The notes: generated by a model not told the origin, from the letters alone. Shown: positions 12,061-25,524, counted from the first letter of the stretch. The stretch is 64,000 nucleotides of DNA from Ochotona curzoniae (GCF_017591425.1 NW_024464918.1:21852001-21916000); one strand, 5' to 3'. A program made the numbers and translations.

Positions 12061-12149
12061 ATAAATGAGGGGGAACTGCATAAGATGTTAACTGAATGAG
12101 TCATTTTCTACCCCTAGAACATTAGATTAAATCAAATTGAGGTTTGGGT

Positions 12150-13345
12150 AGTTGATTAGAATGGGAAGGGCCCAGAATCAGGGGAAAGTGGGATATACCA
12201 TTGTTTCCACATTTTTCTTTTTCTTCTTCCTGTGTCTGAGTGAAGGGGGAGATAAAAGGAGAAGCCACACCCAGTTCCCAACTGTCTCAGTAGCCAGGGG
12301 TGGGGAACAGCCACCCGCTATCACCAGGCCATCAATGTGGAGTATGTTCCAAGGGTTCTGTATAAGTGGTTTCACCAGTTCTGAAATGGTGTTGATCTCA
12401 CAGATGCAAGGATGAGGATATCCTTCCAAGGTCCATTGGTGACACAGTCTACCTCTGAGTCTCCGTTCACCCAGAAATTTGCTGTCACACTTCACAAATT
12501 GATAGTTGAACAAATTTTTCTACCCTCCTTCCTCTGCTATGGTACCACATATCCTCTGCAGGCTCCAATAATCTAAATATTGTCCATGTGCATATGGATA
12601 TTGTGTGAGTGCTGCAGTCCAGTCTGGAGTGGCACATCTCACCTCAGCATTTGTCAACAGGTGCTGTAGCCTGGAATGGCCCAGTCTGCCCCTGATGCCA
12701 GCTCTCAATGATGTGTGCTGCTGCCCAACCTAGACCTGTGCTGGCCCTAATGTGAATTGGCTGGTGCTGCATTCAGTCTGGTCTGTCCTGCACCCTGTCC
12801 TGGTTCTCAAATCTTCTGTTGGGTGTTATGAATGGGCCCAGGCTTGTTCACCTCGAGTCCTGACCCACACTATTCCTTGTGTGGCAGTGAGTGGTATTCG
12901 GTGGTGGTTGATGCAAACTACCCAGCCCAGGTCCCCCACATGGGATGATACGTAGGTCTGACCCTTACATTTTTTTCAGTTCCCCACTGCAAATGTCTTG
13001 ATGTCAGCCCCCTTGCTTATTGTAAGTACAGTCAGCCTCATGCATTTTTTGCCTTTAACACACTCCCTTACCAGTCCTCCCTTCTACACATCTACCAACC
13101 CCTTTTCTGGAATTTTGCCTTCCCTCTCTGCTCAGGTAGTAGATGTTTTCTGCAGACCCAATGGACTGCCGGACTCTCTGACATTGTCTGGAGATACTTC
13201 AATGGCAGCATCATGGACTTACAACTGTTCATGAAAGATTCCCATTGGAAAACTAGAAGGGAAATCCTTGCGGAGGGCAGGGAACTTGAGGAGGTGGACA
13301 GGAAATCCCAGTGCATATTAAACTGTGTCATAAAACAAAAAAAAA
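12150..13345 (+). mobile_element. LINE-1-like 3' end, plus orientation
   Basis: The segment ends with GGAAATCCCAGTGCATATTA, then AAACTGTGTCATAAAAC and an A-run at 13336-13345. The same terminal sequence appears in reverse at 26625-26720, so this is a dispersed poly(A)-tailed retroelement. The part at 12600-12960 carries the repeated TGG/CTGG-rich vocabulary also found at 1130-2890. No reverse transcriptase was seen. The left boundary is uncertain. Confidence 0.55.
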
Positions 13346-14570
13346 AGATTTTTCAATGTATTCAGATATTGAAAAAGTGCAAGTAATATTATCAATCTCT
13401 AAAGGAGGTAGCAAAATATTCAACTCACAATTTAAAATTTTTAAAATATATTTATTCCACATATTATTTTGAAATATCTTCCATGGCCTCTTCAGCTTCA
13501 TAATTGATATCTAAATAAACAGGACAATGCTTTACGTGAATGCTTTTTACGACAATGCTTTTCATCTGAACATAAAACTTACACAGCACTTCATGGATTA
13601 AATATCTGCTCTAATTTTGTACTTTAATCAAGTGCCTTATGGATTGTTTTATCCTAATGTTCCAAGAACACTGTAGATGGAAGTGTCAGTGTATTTCTTT
13701 ACACAAATAGGTTTGATTTTAGGAGACTCATGGTGGGTAAGAGATCAGTCTCACTCACACTTTGAATTAACAACCAAGAATAAGACATCCCATAGGAAAA
13801 TATTGCTTTTTTCAATAAGGATTAACAAAAAGCAAATATCAACATCCTAACCCATCATTCTTTCTTCATTTTTCCACTATGAGGATTAAAAAAACAAGAA
13901 AAAAGTATTTAACTTTAGGATGACTTGTGTACTATATCTCTTTCATTACCAATAACTGTTACCAACCTAACATAATAAGAGTCTCTATTTTCTAGGATAT
14001 GAGATGTGTGTCCCTCAGGACCAGAAAATAGACTCATCAGAATGAAGAAAAGTGAGGACCATGATGAGAACAGCTCTAATCCATGTGGAACAGAAAGGTA
14101 TACTTTCATATCTGTGAATTAAAATTTCTGATGGTTCATAACTTATGAAACAGAATCGATTCTAGAACATTAAATGTTCAGAAAGAATCAAATGCCACAC
14201 TTGGAAACACTCCTACTGGTGAGTAAACTATTCCAAACATCCATATTGCTAATACAGGACAATTATTTCCCTTCTATTCTATCAAGAGTTATTTTCCTTT
14301 TATTCTACCAAGTCTAACATCAACCAGACACACAATGTGCAGAAAAAAAGTCTCAGTGGTCATGTGGGAGAAAGCCTAGATCCACGTCCAGTTTGAACAG
14401 GTAAACATGCTTGTTTTCCCAACCCTTTGTCTTAGCCCAGAAGTAACAGGTCTACATTTCAGGAAACATACACTGTTGAAAACAGGAAGTGCCTTCAGTT
14501 GGCACTCTCTGGGAACACTCCTTGCAGCCATGCTCCACACTAACTCCAGCTCCCCAGATCTGCCTGTGAC
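13346..14570. other. AT-rich intergenic stretch
   Basis: No gene, repeat or paralogous block was recognised. A few short frames occur without splice or family support. Confidence 0.4.
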
Positions 14571-14574
14571 TTAC

Positions 14575-14865
14575 CTCATGCAGAGACCTCATGGGAATCG
14601 AGGCCACCAGCTCTGCAGACTGTGACTATTTTGTTCACCCCCCTCCTCAGTTGCCACCTTCCCACTAAGTCTCTTTCATTGATATGTGAGGGAGGGAAAC
14701 AATGGGAATGAGGGAGATGCTCAGGGCAACATGGTGTAGAGGTGTTGTGTGTTCTCTCTGGGAGCTGCAAAATAGGTCATGATGTAGCAGGAAGGATGAG
14801 GAAGGGGAAAAATGAGCATGATTATAGATCCTAAAATGGGAAAACAGTAAGAAAAGATCTCTTCT
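14575..14865. repeat. Duplicated intergenic segment (pair with 2925-3235)
   Basis: Nearly identical to 2925-3235 in the same orientation. Here the segment joins directly to the gene-downstream sequence (CTTTGCATATTTGTTACTTT). At the left copy about 1.4 kb including a SINE intervenes between 3235 and 4590, so the two units differ by later insertions or deletions. Confidence 0.8.
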
Positions 14866-15908
14866 TTCTTTGCATATTTGTTACTTTATCTTCTAAACAC
14901 AGAAATATTTGTAAAATGACAAGTTTGTATGAAATGACAAAACACCTAGAATAGCTAACACCATAAAAAAATAGAGGGATAATCCAAGCTACCTAAGTCT
15001 TACTGTAAAACTACAGTAATGGAGACATTGTGGCAGAAATCCCCATTTTTCTCTGAGCCATAATAAAGTCACTGCTGAATGATAATTTCATTTCAAAAAA
15101 TAGAGGAAAAATTTGGCTATCTAAGTGTTGCCATTTGAAAATGCTAGAGAGCATAAAAGTTATTAGCAGGAAAATCCATGAGGAATTTTATTGCCTTACT
15201 GAGGAGTTTTTCTTGAAAAACTTCATGTCTTTTACTAAAGTAGAATCTCTCAAAGATGAAAAATCTGTAATTCTATCACCATATGGAAATTAATATTTGG
15301 AGTATTATATTCTACTGAGTTTTACATTTACTTTCCATTCATAGATTATGTGTATACACATTAATTTCATACTCAGTAAAAGGCATAACTAATTAGTTCA
15401 TTGATGCTTTATTCAGTTGATGCTTCATTCAATTATTGAACTGATGCTCAAGGGTAAAGAGGAATCCAGGTATTTTTAATCTTAAGAAACACTCCAATAA
15501 TGTACTGTGCATTCACCTGTGAAAATATTAAATCATAGATACAAAGAATCGTATCGTGTTGTAACCTATTACTTTACCAAAACAGAAAGAATGTTAAAAA
15601 GTACACTTAAGAAATTAACGTATTTAACATATATTGATTAAAGCATTGATGATTACATTTGTGCTATTTTATTATCGAACACAAAATTAAGATATCAGTG
15701 TTTTCAGTTGTTATTGAAAAATTGAACACTGTAAACAAAGGTCCTTCAATTACAACGGTTGTTAGTGTTGGAAGATCTTTTATCATACCATGTCCCATCT
15801 TAGCTACCACTTGATCATTGAGGAATTTAAGACACCAATAAAAGGGATTCTCATTGATTGTAGAATCCACCATATATAGAGTTCAAAGAAGCCACAGAAA
15901 TATGAAGG

Positions 15909-18900
15909 TCAGGTGTCATAGCAAGTGCCATAATAAAGGAATGAGAGCGTTCCATTTGTCCTACTACAAATAAGAGAACAAAGAGAAAAAAAAGTAAATG
16001 ATGGAACGAACATTTTGAATTCACCAAGTACTGCATGAAACACTTCTCATTGATGCTTTGAACCTGGGACACTTCAGAGAATTTGTCTCCACTTCCACAT
16101 GCAGCTCTGTCCCATTTACTCTCTAACATTTTACTTGAACAAATCTGGGACAACCTGGCCCTTCCTTCAACCTGGTTGGATTCCATAGTGGGACTTACTC
16201 ATACAGAGAAGAGGATAGGTTTAGGTTTTGTTTAGTGGATCTCCTGGGACAGAAACCAGTTTGCAGATTACACATACAAGGGCTTCATAGGGGGAAACAC
16301 CTGTCAGTGAGAGCAACAGTGCGTTAGATAGGAAAGCTTACAGAACGTTTAAAAGCAAACTCAGAGTACAGAAAGTAGGGATGGAAATTCAGTGGAATGT
16401 TCCAGAATGTCCTATAAAAGAAGGACTAAAGGGTGTCATCAAATTAGGAGGGAGGAAACCTTGTTAGAACTATGTGGCCCAATGTGAGGGATAAGTCAGT
16501 TCTGTGGTCAGCAGTCAGCAGTAGCTAGCAACCCTTATACTAAGTTAAATTAACAGGCTTATGTACTTATGTGCATTATACAATACAAGTATACTGAGAG
16601 ATGAAATACAAAACTTCTAACAAAACTGTTTTTAGACACAGAGCTTGAGGGTGAAGTAGAAATGTGTTTTAGTGGGTTTTATGATTTGAGACATATTACA
16701 GCTCTTTTTGGTATGATTCCCTAGATCATCAGAAACGTGGTTTTTACTATCATTTTGTGTTAGTTTCTCTATTTCTGTTGAAGAATTGCTATATCATCTG
16801 GCATTCTTACCTCTTGGCACTGCAAAACATGCAGCTATTTTGATATGTGTAGCCATCACTCGCACAGACTGGATCAAATTCATTGTTGCAAATGTGGCTT
16901 GCATATGAACCACATCTTGGCTGTTGAACACACAAGGACATCATTGAATTTTTGCAATATATAACTTTTAAATAAAATGTTTTTCCTTTACATAAATTGC
17001 AGATATAGAAAACAATAATTACATTCTGCTTCAAAGTTCATTTACAAAAATTGAGTTACAATGAATCAGCTAAACATGAAATCTTCTTACTTTGCTTAAT
17101 AAACACAATGTAAATTTAAAAAGCAATGGAAGCAACTGAATCCACTTTTTTTTTATTATAATTTACCAACCTGTTTCCTCCTCTGTTTATTCTCAGATCA
17201 ATTACTTTCTGAAATAAGGAATCTTATTTGTATTCTGATACTTTTATGTATCCATTTGCGTATTCTTCTATTGGTATGTGTATTGTATATATGTACCATT
17301 ATGTAGAGCTTTACTTTTATAGATAAAGCATTTAGTCTTTTTCATGGTGACTTTTTACATTTATAATATCGTGTGTAAATTTTAAACCTTCTTGGGTCTT
17401 TGCATAGTTGTTTAGAAATATAGTTCTGTTTCAGATTCTGTTCGAAAATGTGAATGTTTTAAATTATAACTTTAAGTTATAATTTATAGTTTATAGTTAT
17501 AATTTATAGTTAAATTATAACTTTAAGTGTATAGTTGGATTACTGTTTTCTTCGTTCCTCTTGCTTGTTGGGGTGAGTGATTCTAGTTCAACGTTCTATT
17601 ACATACACTGGATGCCGAGTACAACAAAGCTTATACCCACTCATGGAAATTTTAAATGAAATAGTGTAACTATGGTGCTATACTATTGGGTAGATTAAAT
17701 CTATGGCTCTTAATATGAATTTCATAGATTTTCAATAGCATATCATTTATTGCTTGATGTTTCTTTTGTTTCAAAAGTGTACACTTTATGTGTTGACATT
17801 ATCTCTTAGAATTTATCATTTCCCACTTAAAAATTAATCAGTATTGACTTACTATTCCTCGAACTTCTTTTTTTTGGTTAAAAGAGGTTTCTGCAAGCAG
17901 TAAACAGAAGTAAAATGTGAAAAAGGAGAAAATATGGACAATAAGATACACTATTCTGTGAATTTCTCACCTTTCTTAGTAGTAGAACTATATGTGAATG
18001 GCGTACGAGTAATAATGCAGGCAAGTAATAAAATGAACATTTCTGTTAGTTTGAAAATGTTGTATACATAAATTACTACAAAAGAGAATATCATATTTAA
18101 AAATTGTTACTACCTATGAAAAATAGTCTTCTGTATTATTTAATACTCCACCATATTCTCCTATATTGGCTTTCTTTTCCCAATGTGGTATAAAATCATA
18201 GTTTTCTAATTTTGTTGCAGAAGACCATTACTCAAGGAGATAACAATTGCATTATGTTCCCATAATATTCCCTTTCAAGTAATATGTGGATATTAATTAG
18301 TATTTTCAGATTAGTAGTCAACTGTAATACAGAGGCTCTAGCCTAAAAATAAATTTGAAATGTAAGAATACAATGGAACCTTAACAAAGAGAACTTCTCA
18401 GACTTGGTTTTTATAGACTAATGGCTAATGTCCTCGCCTCACATGCTCAGGGATTCCACATGGACATTGGGTTCATGTCCTGGCAGTGCCAATTCCCATC
18501 CAGCTCCAATCTCCAAATTTCTATTCTTGTGGCCTGGAAAGGCAGTAAAAGGATGGTAAAATCTTTGGCTCCTGGCTTTGAATCAGCAAATAATTTATCA
18601 CAGATGTTAGAATGTGTCTTCTTCTTAAATATGCCTTTCATCTAAAAGAATAAATTACGTCTTAGGCTTCCAAGAGATGCAAAGTATAAAGACTCATGAT
18701 TCTGTATAGTTGGCATTAAACTGGAATATGACCATAAGGGAAAAAAGATAAGCAAAGATCCTTCATCTAAAAGAAATAATAATCTAAGATCTATTGCCCA
18801 GTCTAAATATTTTTTTAGCTTTAAAGTAGGCAATGAAAGAAAAGTGATTCACCGATGTAATTTGAAAAATGCATTTGGAACATGTCCTGTCTGTTTTCAC

Positions 18901-19082
18901 CAGCTGACAGTGTACAAAACCCAAAAGGCAATCTTGGCCAATCATTAATTCAAACAATGGCTTGCTACACTTCATGTACGCAAGATGCTTCACTCAAAGT
19001 TTGAGATATACTCACCACAATGTAGAAAGAATGTCAAGGAAATGATGAAAACTGCTGTGATCCATGGTGAGAAGAAAGGCAT
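15909..19082 (-). CDS. SPINK paralog 2, secreted Kazal-type protease inhibitor (4 exons)
   Basis: Minus strand, exons 19082-19016, 17890-17853, 16920-16811 and 15963-15909 (or 15960-15909). It encodes 89 residues, or 88 with the second acceptor. The signal exon is the same as in gene 5 (ending FFLHC). The linker is ETSFNQKKEVRGI. The Kazal exon starts PRCGSYASHIC and has FDPVCASDGYTY. The last exon gives LSFLYYGTC plus the tail YDT. All six cysteines are present. P1 is Asn (CNNE), unlike a classical trypsin inhibitor. An N-glycosylation sequon, NGT, lies between Cys5 and Cys6. Exon 4 begins at a tandem TAGTAG acceptor. The upstream choice restores the family-standard 17 residues between Cys5 and Cys6, so I prefer it. 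The poly(A) hexamer found after genes 1, 4 and 5 is mutated here. A SINE fragment lies in intron 1. Confidence 0.87.
18415..18643 (+). mobile_element. Degraded C-type SINE in gene 2 intron 1
   Basis: Recognisable SINE phrases include TGGCTAATGTCCTCGCCTCA, the CCCATCCAGCTCC region and TTTGGCTCCTGGCTTTG. The tail is lost and divergence is high. It lies between exons 1 and 2 and does not touch splice sites. Confidence 0.7.
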
Positions 19083-19116
19083 TGTAGCAAGTCTGTGGAA
19101 GAAAACTTTAACAATG

Positions 19117-19123
19117 TTTATAG
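19117..19123 (-). promoter_or_regulatory. TATA-like box of SPINK gene 2
   Basis: CTATAAA on the minus strand, 35 nt before the ATG, at the same position and in the same context as in all other paralogs. Confidence 0.5.
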
Positions 19124-19199
19124 CACAGGAATCAGTGCTCCTTGTCCACAGCATTCTCTCTCACAGTTGAAAGAACCATTCATATTCCACCTCCTCTCC

Positions 19200-19800
19200 C
19201 CTCCCTCATGTTCTCCCCATCCTCAGATACTAAAGCACACATCATGTGCACACAGGGCCTCCTAGAAACTTAGAGAACCCCAGGAAAAGTCTCCTGGAAC
19301 ATTTACAAAGGAGTGGCTTATGCTCCCCATCCTCTGGGTCAGGCCACAATTTCCCACCTGTAAGGAAATACGCACACCAGAACCTCAGATTCTACTCAGA
19401 AAGTCACAACAGGACTTGGAAAACAAAGGACATGAAGGTTCTCACAGCAATGCTGGAAGCCAGAGTGCTGCTCTCCATATGCCACCTGACCTACCTGGAG
19501 GTGGAGCGCAGTGTAGTGTGTGGACAACAGCTCCAGACACTGTGTGTTTTATTCACCCTTTCTTCTCAATCATGTGCATACCTGACAAGAGCTTCCTTTG
19601 GTTGATTTTTTTGATGGTGTGCTTCACGGATATAAATGGGCTGCCCAAGGGCAGATAGTAGAGATATTTTCTGTTCTTCCAGGAGGTTATAAAATATCTC
19701 ATAAAAATATTTCTCCTATTTCTCAATAGATCTTACCCTAACAAGAGGTTTGGGACACGTTGATCTCAGCTGATGCATTCAAAAATCAGTGGTGAGTGTA
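19200..19800 (+). repeat. Paralogous SPINK upstream block U2
   Basis: The upstream block of gene 2, over 90% alike by eye to U1 and U3. It shares with U3 a small deletion in the GGCCACAATTTCCC context that U1, U4, U5 and U6 lack, which suggests U2 and U3 are sister copies. Confidence 0.75.
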
Positions 19801-19809
19801 AGTATAATC

Positions 19810-21060
19810 TATTAAGATTACAGGAGATGATTTATAGCTAACAGATTCGTAACACTATTAGACATTAGAAAGCCTGTAGAAACTTACAGTGGAATCCAGA
19901 AAAACCCTGACAGCCTCTTAAAAGGAGGTGGTGGGTACAGAGCAGGAGAGGATCTCAGTGTGGGGCAGTAGGCTAAGAGTAGGTTTGTATCCTAGTCCCA
20001 GAGGACCTCCTTCCCCCCTCCCCCCCGCACCACCCCTCCCCCGCCCCGGAGGCTTCCCAAAAGCTTTTGCTGCAGAGGTAGTGGATACTTCCTCAAGGAT
20101 TGTGGGTATGGACACAGAGAATGGTATCCCAGCTGCCAAGGAGATCACAGGGAATGTGAGCACCCTCGGAGAGAGTCATTTCCTATCAGACTTCCCACAT
20201 GGGCTGGAAGCAGCCCAGAACCCTCATGATAGGGTCTGGTGACATCGAAACTACAGCCAGGAGCCAGGGGGACACTTAGAGATAAAAGAATTGTAAATTT
20301 CCTTCCAGACACAGGAGAGGTGCTTTCTCTGGTCGTTTCCTAGTTCCAGCCTTGGCTCCCAGCTCCCTTACACTGAATATCATGGTTGCTTGGGAGCCCC
20401 AAAATTAGTTCAGATAGAGAGAGATTTGGCTTTCAAATAGAGAGAGACTGAGATAGAAAGTTTGGAACAGCCAAGAAAAAGGCCAGCCAGCCTATTATCT
20501 CTCAGCCTGTACATACTGGTAAGGCTTCCTATTTGGCTTCTCCTAGACTTCACTAGATGGAATTTGGAATTCAGTTCTTCCTCACTCACTAAGTGTTGGG
20601 GATTTCCTTGCTCACCAATCTAAGACTTTTTCTTCAATTGTTAAAATATGGCTTGTTAGAATCATAAAACGGATTTAGTTATGCTAAAATGCATGAAGTT
20701 CTGTAAAATCTTGCTTAAATGCTATAAACTGTAAAGTTTAAATTATGGATTAACGTTCTCCCCCAAAATTTATTAATTCAGAACTGTTAATGCTAAACAA
20801 GATGTAACTGCATAGAAACTTTGATGTTAAACTTTTATTCAGCTGCTATATATGATGGACGAATAGCCTGAAGTCAGTGTTAATCCTTTCACTGTTTCAG
20901 TACCATTCCAATTGATTTAGGCTATTCATATAGTTCAGGAAAGCTTCATGTGTTTTGTTGCTTATTGAGGTAATTGTTTCTAAATCTTGAACTAAGATGC
21001 TCAGGGCTCATGTTTACTCTGGCAAAGATAACTATGTTATATTTCTACCTTCTACCAGAG
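19810..21060. other. Gene-2-specific upstream insertion, unidentified
   Basis: There is a C-rich tract near 20000-20045. It is followed by sequence reminiscent of the LINE-1-like block at 13100-13300 (TAGTGGATACTTCCTCAAGG compared with the AGGTAGTAGATG context). The region is probably retroelement-derived. No gene was recognised. Confidence 0.35.
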
Positions 21061-21065
21061 ATCTT

Positions 21066-21270
21066 TTTTTTTTTTAAGATTTATTTTTACTATTTTTTTT
21101 TTATTGGAAAGGCAGATATACAGAGAGGAGAGACAGAGAGGAAGATCTTCCGTCTGATGATCCACTCCCCAAGTGAGCGCAACGGCCGATACTATGCCGA
21201 TCCGAAGCCAGGAGCCTCTTCCGGGTCTCCCACGCGGGTGCAGGGTCCCAAAGCCTTGGGCCGTCCTCGT
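21066..21270 (-). mobile_element. Truncated C-type SINE
   Basis: The tail side is at the left (TTATTGGAAAGGCAGATATA) and the element stops abruptly within GGGCCGTCCTCG at 21270. The tRNA-like half is missing. The remaining half is only slightly diverged from the copy at 3632-3954. Confidence 0.88.
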
Positions 21271-21900
21271 CTTTACATGTATTCCCTGTAGAATGCCTGG
21301 CTGCTGTGGCCCCCATCTCTCCACCCGCTTTTCAGCATGAAGTAGCTAGAGTGGTTGCTGGCCCCTATTCCTGACAGCAGCCAGGGTTCATTCTCCTGGG
21401 AAAAAGGATGTTGCAGAGTTAGATGAGATAGGTAGTTAGGGTATGTGGTCCCTGGTGAAGTTATTTTTGTGTAATATATAATATTGCTTCTCCCCATTTT
21501 CTGCTCTTCCAAGGGCATGTTGTCCCTAACTACATCTTTCAGGTTTAATTTTACAAAACACAAAAGGGGGATTAATAGAAGGACATTCAGAATCTTTGCT
21601 ATTGTGGGAGACTTAGCCAGTTGAATCTCCCCTGAAGGCGCCAGGAGCAATGATATGGAGATGACTGAGCAGGATACATCCTGGTTCACAGGTTTAGATA
21701 AAGAACCTGCTAGAGGAACAAGCTGTGTTTTGGCGAACTGTACCTGCTGTTGAGATGTAAATGGCTCAAACACTTCCACCATGAATGCCTATGTGGCTAC
21801 ATTCTTTTAAAAGTCTGGTGCTGTTATAAACTTAGGCTGTCGGTCATCAGTCAGTAGACCATGTATGTTAAAAAATGTCTCTGTGCACCACAGCCATCAC
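21271..21900. other. Unidentified segment with a 169-codon minus-strand frame
   Basis: A minus-strand frame (21782-21273) is open for 169 codons and reads into the truncated SINE boundary. I do not recognise a protein family and see no signal peptide, splice sites or paralogous copy in the window. It may be a retroviral or retrocopy remnant that truncated the neighbouring SINE. Function unknown. Confidence 0.3.
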
Positions 21901-22687
21901 TGCAGGACAGTGACATGTACGTATCACCATTTAAAATGTTAGGGTGCATAAAAGTAATTAGCAGGAAAATCCATGAAGAATTTTATTGTCTGAGGAGTTT
22001 TTCTTGAAAAACTTCATGTCTTTTACCAAAATAAAAGATCCCAAGAGTAGGTAAGAAAGAGAAAGGTATAATTCCATCACCATATGGAAAATACTTTTAC
22101 TATTTGGATGGCTGTCTTCCAATGATTTCTATATTTACTTTCAATTCAGTACCTATACATGTATATACAATAATTTCATATGCAGAAACAAGTACAACTT
22201 GTTATTCAGTTCATGTTTTATTCAGCTGATACTTCATTCAATTATTCAGCTGATGCATTAAGATAAAGAGGAATTCAGGTATTTTTAATCTTAAGAAACA
22301 CTCCATGTACTGTGCATTCTCCTGTGAAAATATTAAATCATAGATACAAAGAATAGTCATTTATTGTAACCCATTACTTTACCCAAAACAGAAAGAACAT
22401 TAAAAAGCACATTTAAGGAGATTAAACCATTTAACATGTATTGATTAAAGTATTAATGATTACATTTGTGCTATTTTAACAGAGAACAAAGGCCCTTCAA
22501 TTACAATGGTTGTTAGTGTTGGAAGATTCTTCAACATTCCATATCCCATCTTAGTTACCACAGTTGTGTTTATTTGATCATCGAGGAATTTAAGAGACTA
22601 CTTAATGAAGGAGATTCTATTTGATTGTAAAATCCACCGTAAATGGGGCTGAAATGGAAGCCATAGGAATGTGTAGGTAGGCATATT

Positions 22688-25524
22688 TCAGCAGGCACCA
22701 TAACGAAGGAAGCAAAATGCATCTTTACTCTCTCTGTAAAGAAGAGAACAAATAGAAAAAAAAGTAAATGATGGAAATAACACTTTAAATTCACTGAGTC
22801 CTGCAAAAAACATTGCTCAATAAGGTTTTGAACCTGGGACACTTCAGAGAGTTTGTTCTCCACTTCCACATGCAGCTCTGTCCCACTTACTCTCCAACAT
22901 TTTATATGAACGAAACTGGGAAAACCTAGCCCTTCCTTCAATCCAGTCCTGACTCATTGTGAACTTGCACTTACACAGAAGGGGACTGGGTTAGGATTTA
23001 TTTGAATGGATCTGTAGGGGCAGAAGCCAGTTTGCAAATTAGACATACAAGGGCTTCATAGGGGAACACTAGTAGTGAGAGCGAGAGTGGGGTAAATAGG
23101 AAGGTTGGCAGAATGTTTTGCAGCAAAACATTCAGAGGGCAGAAAATAAGGAGGGCAATCCAGTGGAATGTCCCAGAACCCAACGTATGGACTGAAGGGT
23201 GTCATCAAATTAGGAAGCGGGAGTTGTTGTTAGAACTATGGGGCGCAATTGAGGGATTTCTGAGTTTTGTAGTCTCCATTCAGCAGTAACCAGCAACAGT
23301 CAAACCAAGTTAATTGGTTTATGTATTTACCTGTATTATATATTTCAGGCCTACTGAGAGACCAAATACAAAACTTCTAATGAAACTTCTTTTAGACACA
23401 GAGCTTTAGGGAAGGGTAATAATGTGTTCTAGTGGGTTGTATTATTATAAAGATATTGTACTTTATTTGTTTCTGTTAAAGAATTGCTAGATAATCTGGC
23501 ATTCTTACCGCTTGGCACTGCAGAATATGCAAACATTGCTATATGTTTGGCCATCACTCGCACAAATTGGATCAAATTCTTTGGTGCACATGTAGTTTGA
23601 AAATGAATCACATTTTGGCTATTGAACACAAAAGAATGTCATTGAATTTATGAGATAAAAAAGTTTTAAATAAAGATTCTCTTAATTCTCACACAAAATT
23701 CCAGATATAGAAAAGAATAATTAAATTTTATTTCAAAGTTCATCAATAAAAATTAAGGGACTATGAGTCTGCTAAACATAAACCTAATGTAAGTTTAAAA
23801 AGCAATGGAAGCAACTGAATCCACTTTTTTATAATTTACCAACCTTTTTCCACCTTTGAATTTCCTGTTCAATTATTTTCTGAAACAAGGAATATCATTG
23901 GTTTTCTGATATTTTTATGTATCCATTTGTGTATTCTTCTATTGGTATGTGTATTGTACAAACATATATGTATATATATGTATATATATGTACAAACATG
24001 AATAGAGAGAAAGCTCTACTTCTATATGTAGAGCATTCAATCTTTGTCATGGAGACTTTACATTTATAATATCGTGTGTAAATTTTAAACCTTCTTGGGT
24101 CTTTGCATAGTTGTTTAGAAATATAGTTCTGTTTCAGATTCTGTTCGAAAATGTGAATGTTTTAAATTATAACTTTATCCATCCTTAACTGTATAGTTGG
24201 ATTACTGTTTGCCTTATTCCTCTTGCTTGTTAGGGTGAGTGATTCTACTTCAACGTTCTATTACATACACTGGATGCCGAGTACAACAAAGCTTATACCC
24301 ACTCATGGAAATTTTAAATAATGGAATAGTTTAACTTGTCATCAAAGCCAAATGGTGATATATTATTGGGTAGATTAAATCTATGGCTCTTAGTATAAAT
24401 ATCATAGGTTTTCAATAACACTTGTACTTTAAATTTCTTTTGTTTTAAGGGTGTAAACTTTATTTGTTGACATTTTCTGTTAGAATTTATCATTTCCATC
24501 TTAATAATTGATCAATATTACTTACTGGTGGGCGAACTGCTACTTCTTGGTTGTTAAAAGAGGTTTCTGCAAATAACAAAAAGAAGAAAAATACTAAAAA
24601 GAAAATTATGGGCACTATGGCATGCTAGTGAATTTCCCACATGTCTTCTTAGCAGAACCCTATGTGAATTGTGTTGATACTAATGACAGACAAATAATCA
24701 AATATTTTTTGTAGTACTAAAATATTATGACTACTAAACAGAATATCCTGTAATTAAAAAATTATTACTACCTATGAAAAAGAGTCTTCTCTATTGTTTA
24801 ATGTTCTAACATAATCTCCTATACTGGCTTTCATTTCATTTTTTATACTGTAGTTATCCAATATTGTTATAGAAGAACATCAAGTCAAAGAAGATAATGG
24901 CTGCATTACGCTCCCATAATATACCCTCTCATGTAATGGGTGGACATTAGAAATTAAATCATTAGCATCCAATTGTAACATGAAGGCTCTTTTCTCACAA
25001 TTTACGTTGAAATATGTGAAAACAGTGGAATCTAAAGAGAGATAATTTATCACAGACATGTCAGAGTCATCTTGTTAAAAGTGGCCTTGATCTAAAAGAA
25101 TAAAGATTAGATTTCTAAGAAATGCCAGATGTAAAGATTGATCATTGTGTACATTTGGCATTTAAACATCATTGAATCTAATCATAATCTCAACAACGTA
25201 AAGGAAATATCCTTATCACAGAGAAATAATAATTTAATGTCAATTGTTCAGTCTAAATATTTCTTTAATTTAGAGTAGGCAAGAAAAGTGATTCACGGAC
25301 GCAATTTGAAAAAGACATTTGAAACGTCCTGTCTTATTTCACGAGCTGACATTCTGCCACCCTCAAAAGACAATCTTGTCCAATCATTAAGGTCAAAAAG
25401 TGCTTGCTACATTCCCTGATGTCTAATGCTTCACGGACAGATGGAAGATATACTCACCAGAATGAAAAGGGAATGTCAAGGAAATGATGAAAACTGCTGT
25501 GATCCATGGTGAGAAGAAAGGCAT
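22688..25524 (-). CDS. SPINK paralog 3, secreted Kazal-type protease inhibitor (4 exons)
   Basis: Minus strand, exons 25524-25458, 24566-24526, 23618-23509 and 22733-22688, encoding 87 residues. The signal exon is identical in protein to genes 4 and 6 (ending FPFHS, cleavage likely before Glu23). The linker is one codon longer than in genes 1, 2, 4 and 5 (ETSFNNQEVAVRPP). The Kazal exon starts PKCDSFSNYMCTKEFDPIC. P1 is Lys (CTKE), a trypsin-type specificity. The terminal exon encodes ESKDAFCFLRYGAC. It contains an additional cysteine in the F-x-F position, so this paralog has seven Kazal-region cysteines and one should be unpaired or form a dimer. It stops directly after Cys6 with no tail. 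The conserved poly(A) hexamer context is mutated (CAATACAT). Confidence 0.88.

Noticed and set aside
11836..12104. Frames encoding ERERER/GRKEGRKE or SLSLSL/FLPSFLPS
   Set aside because: They are translations of the GA/GGAA microsatellite.
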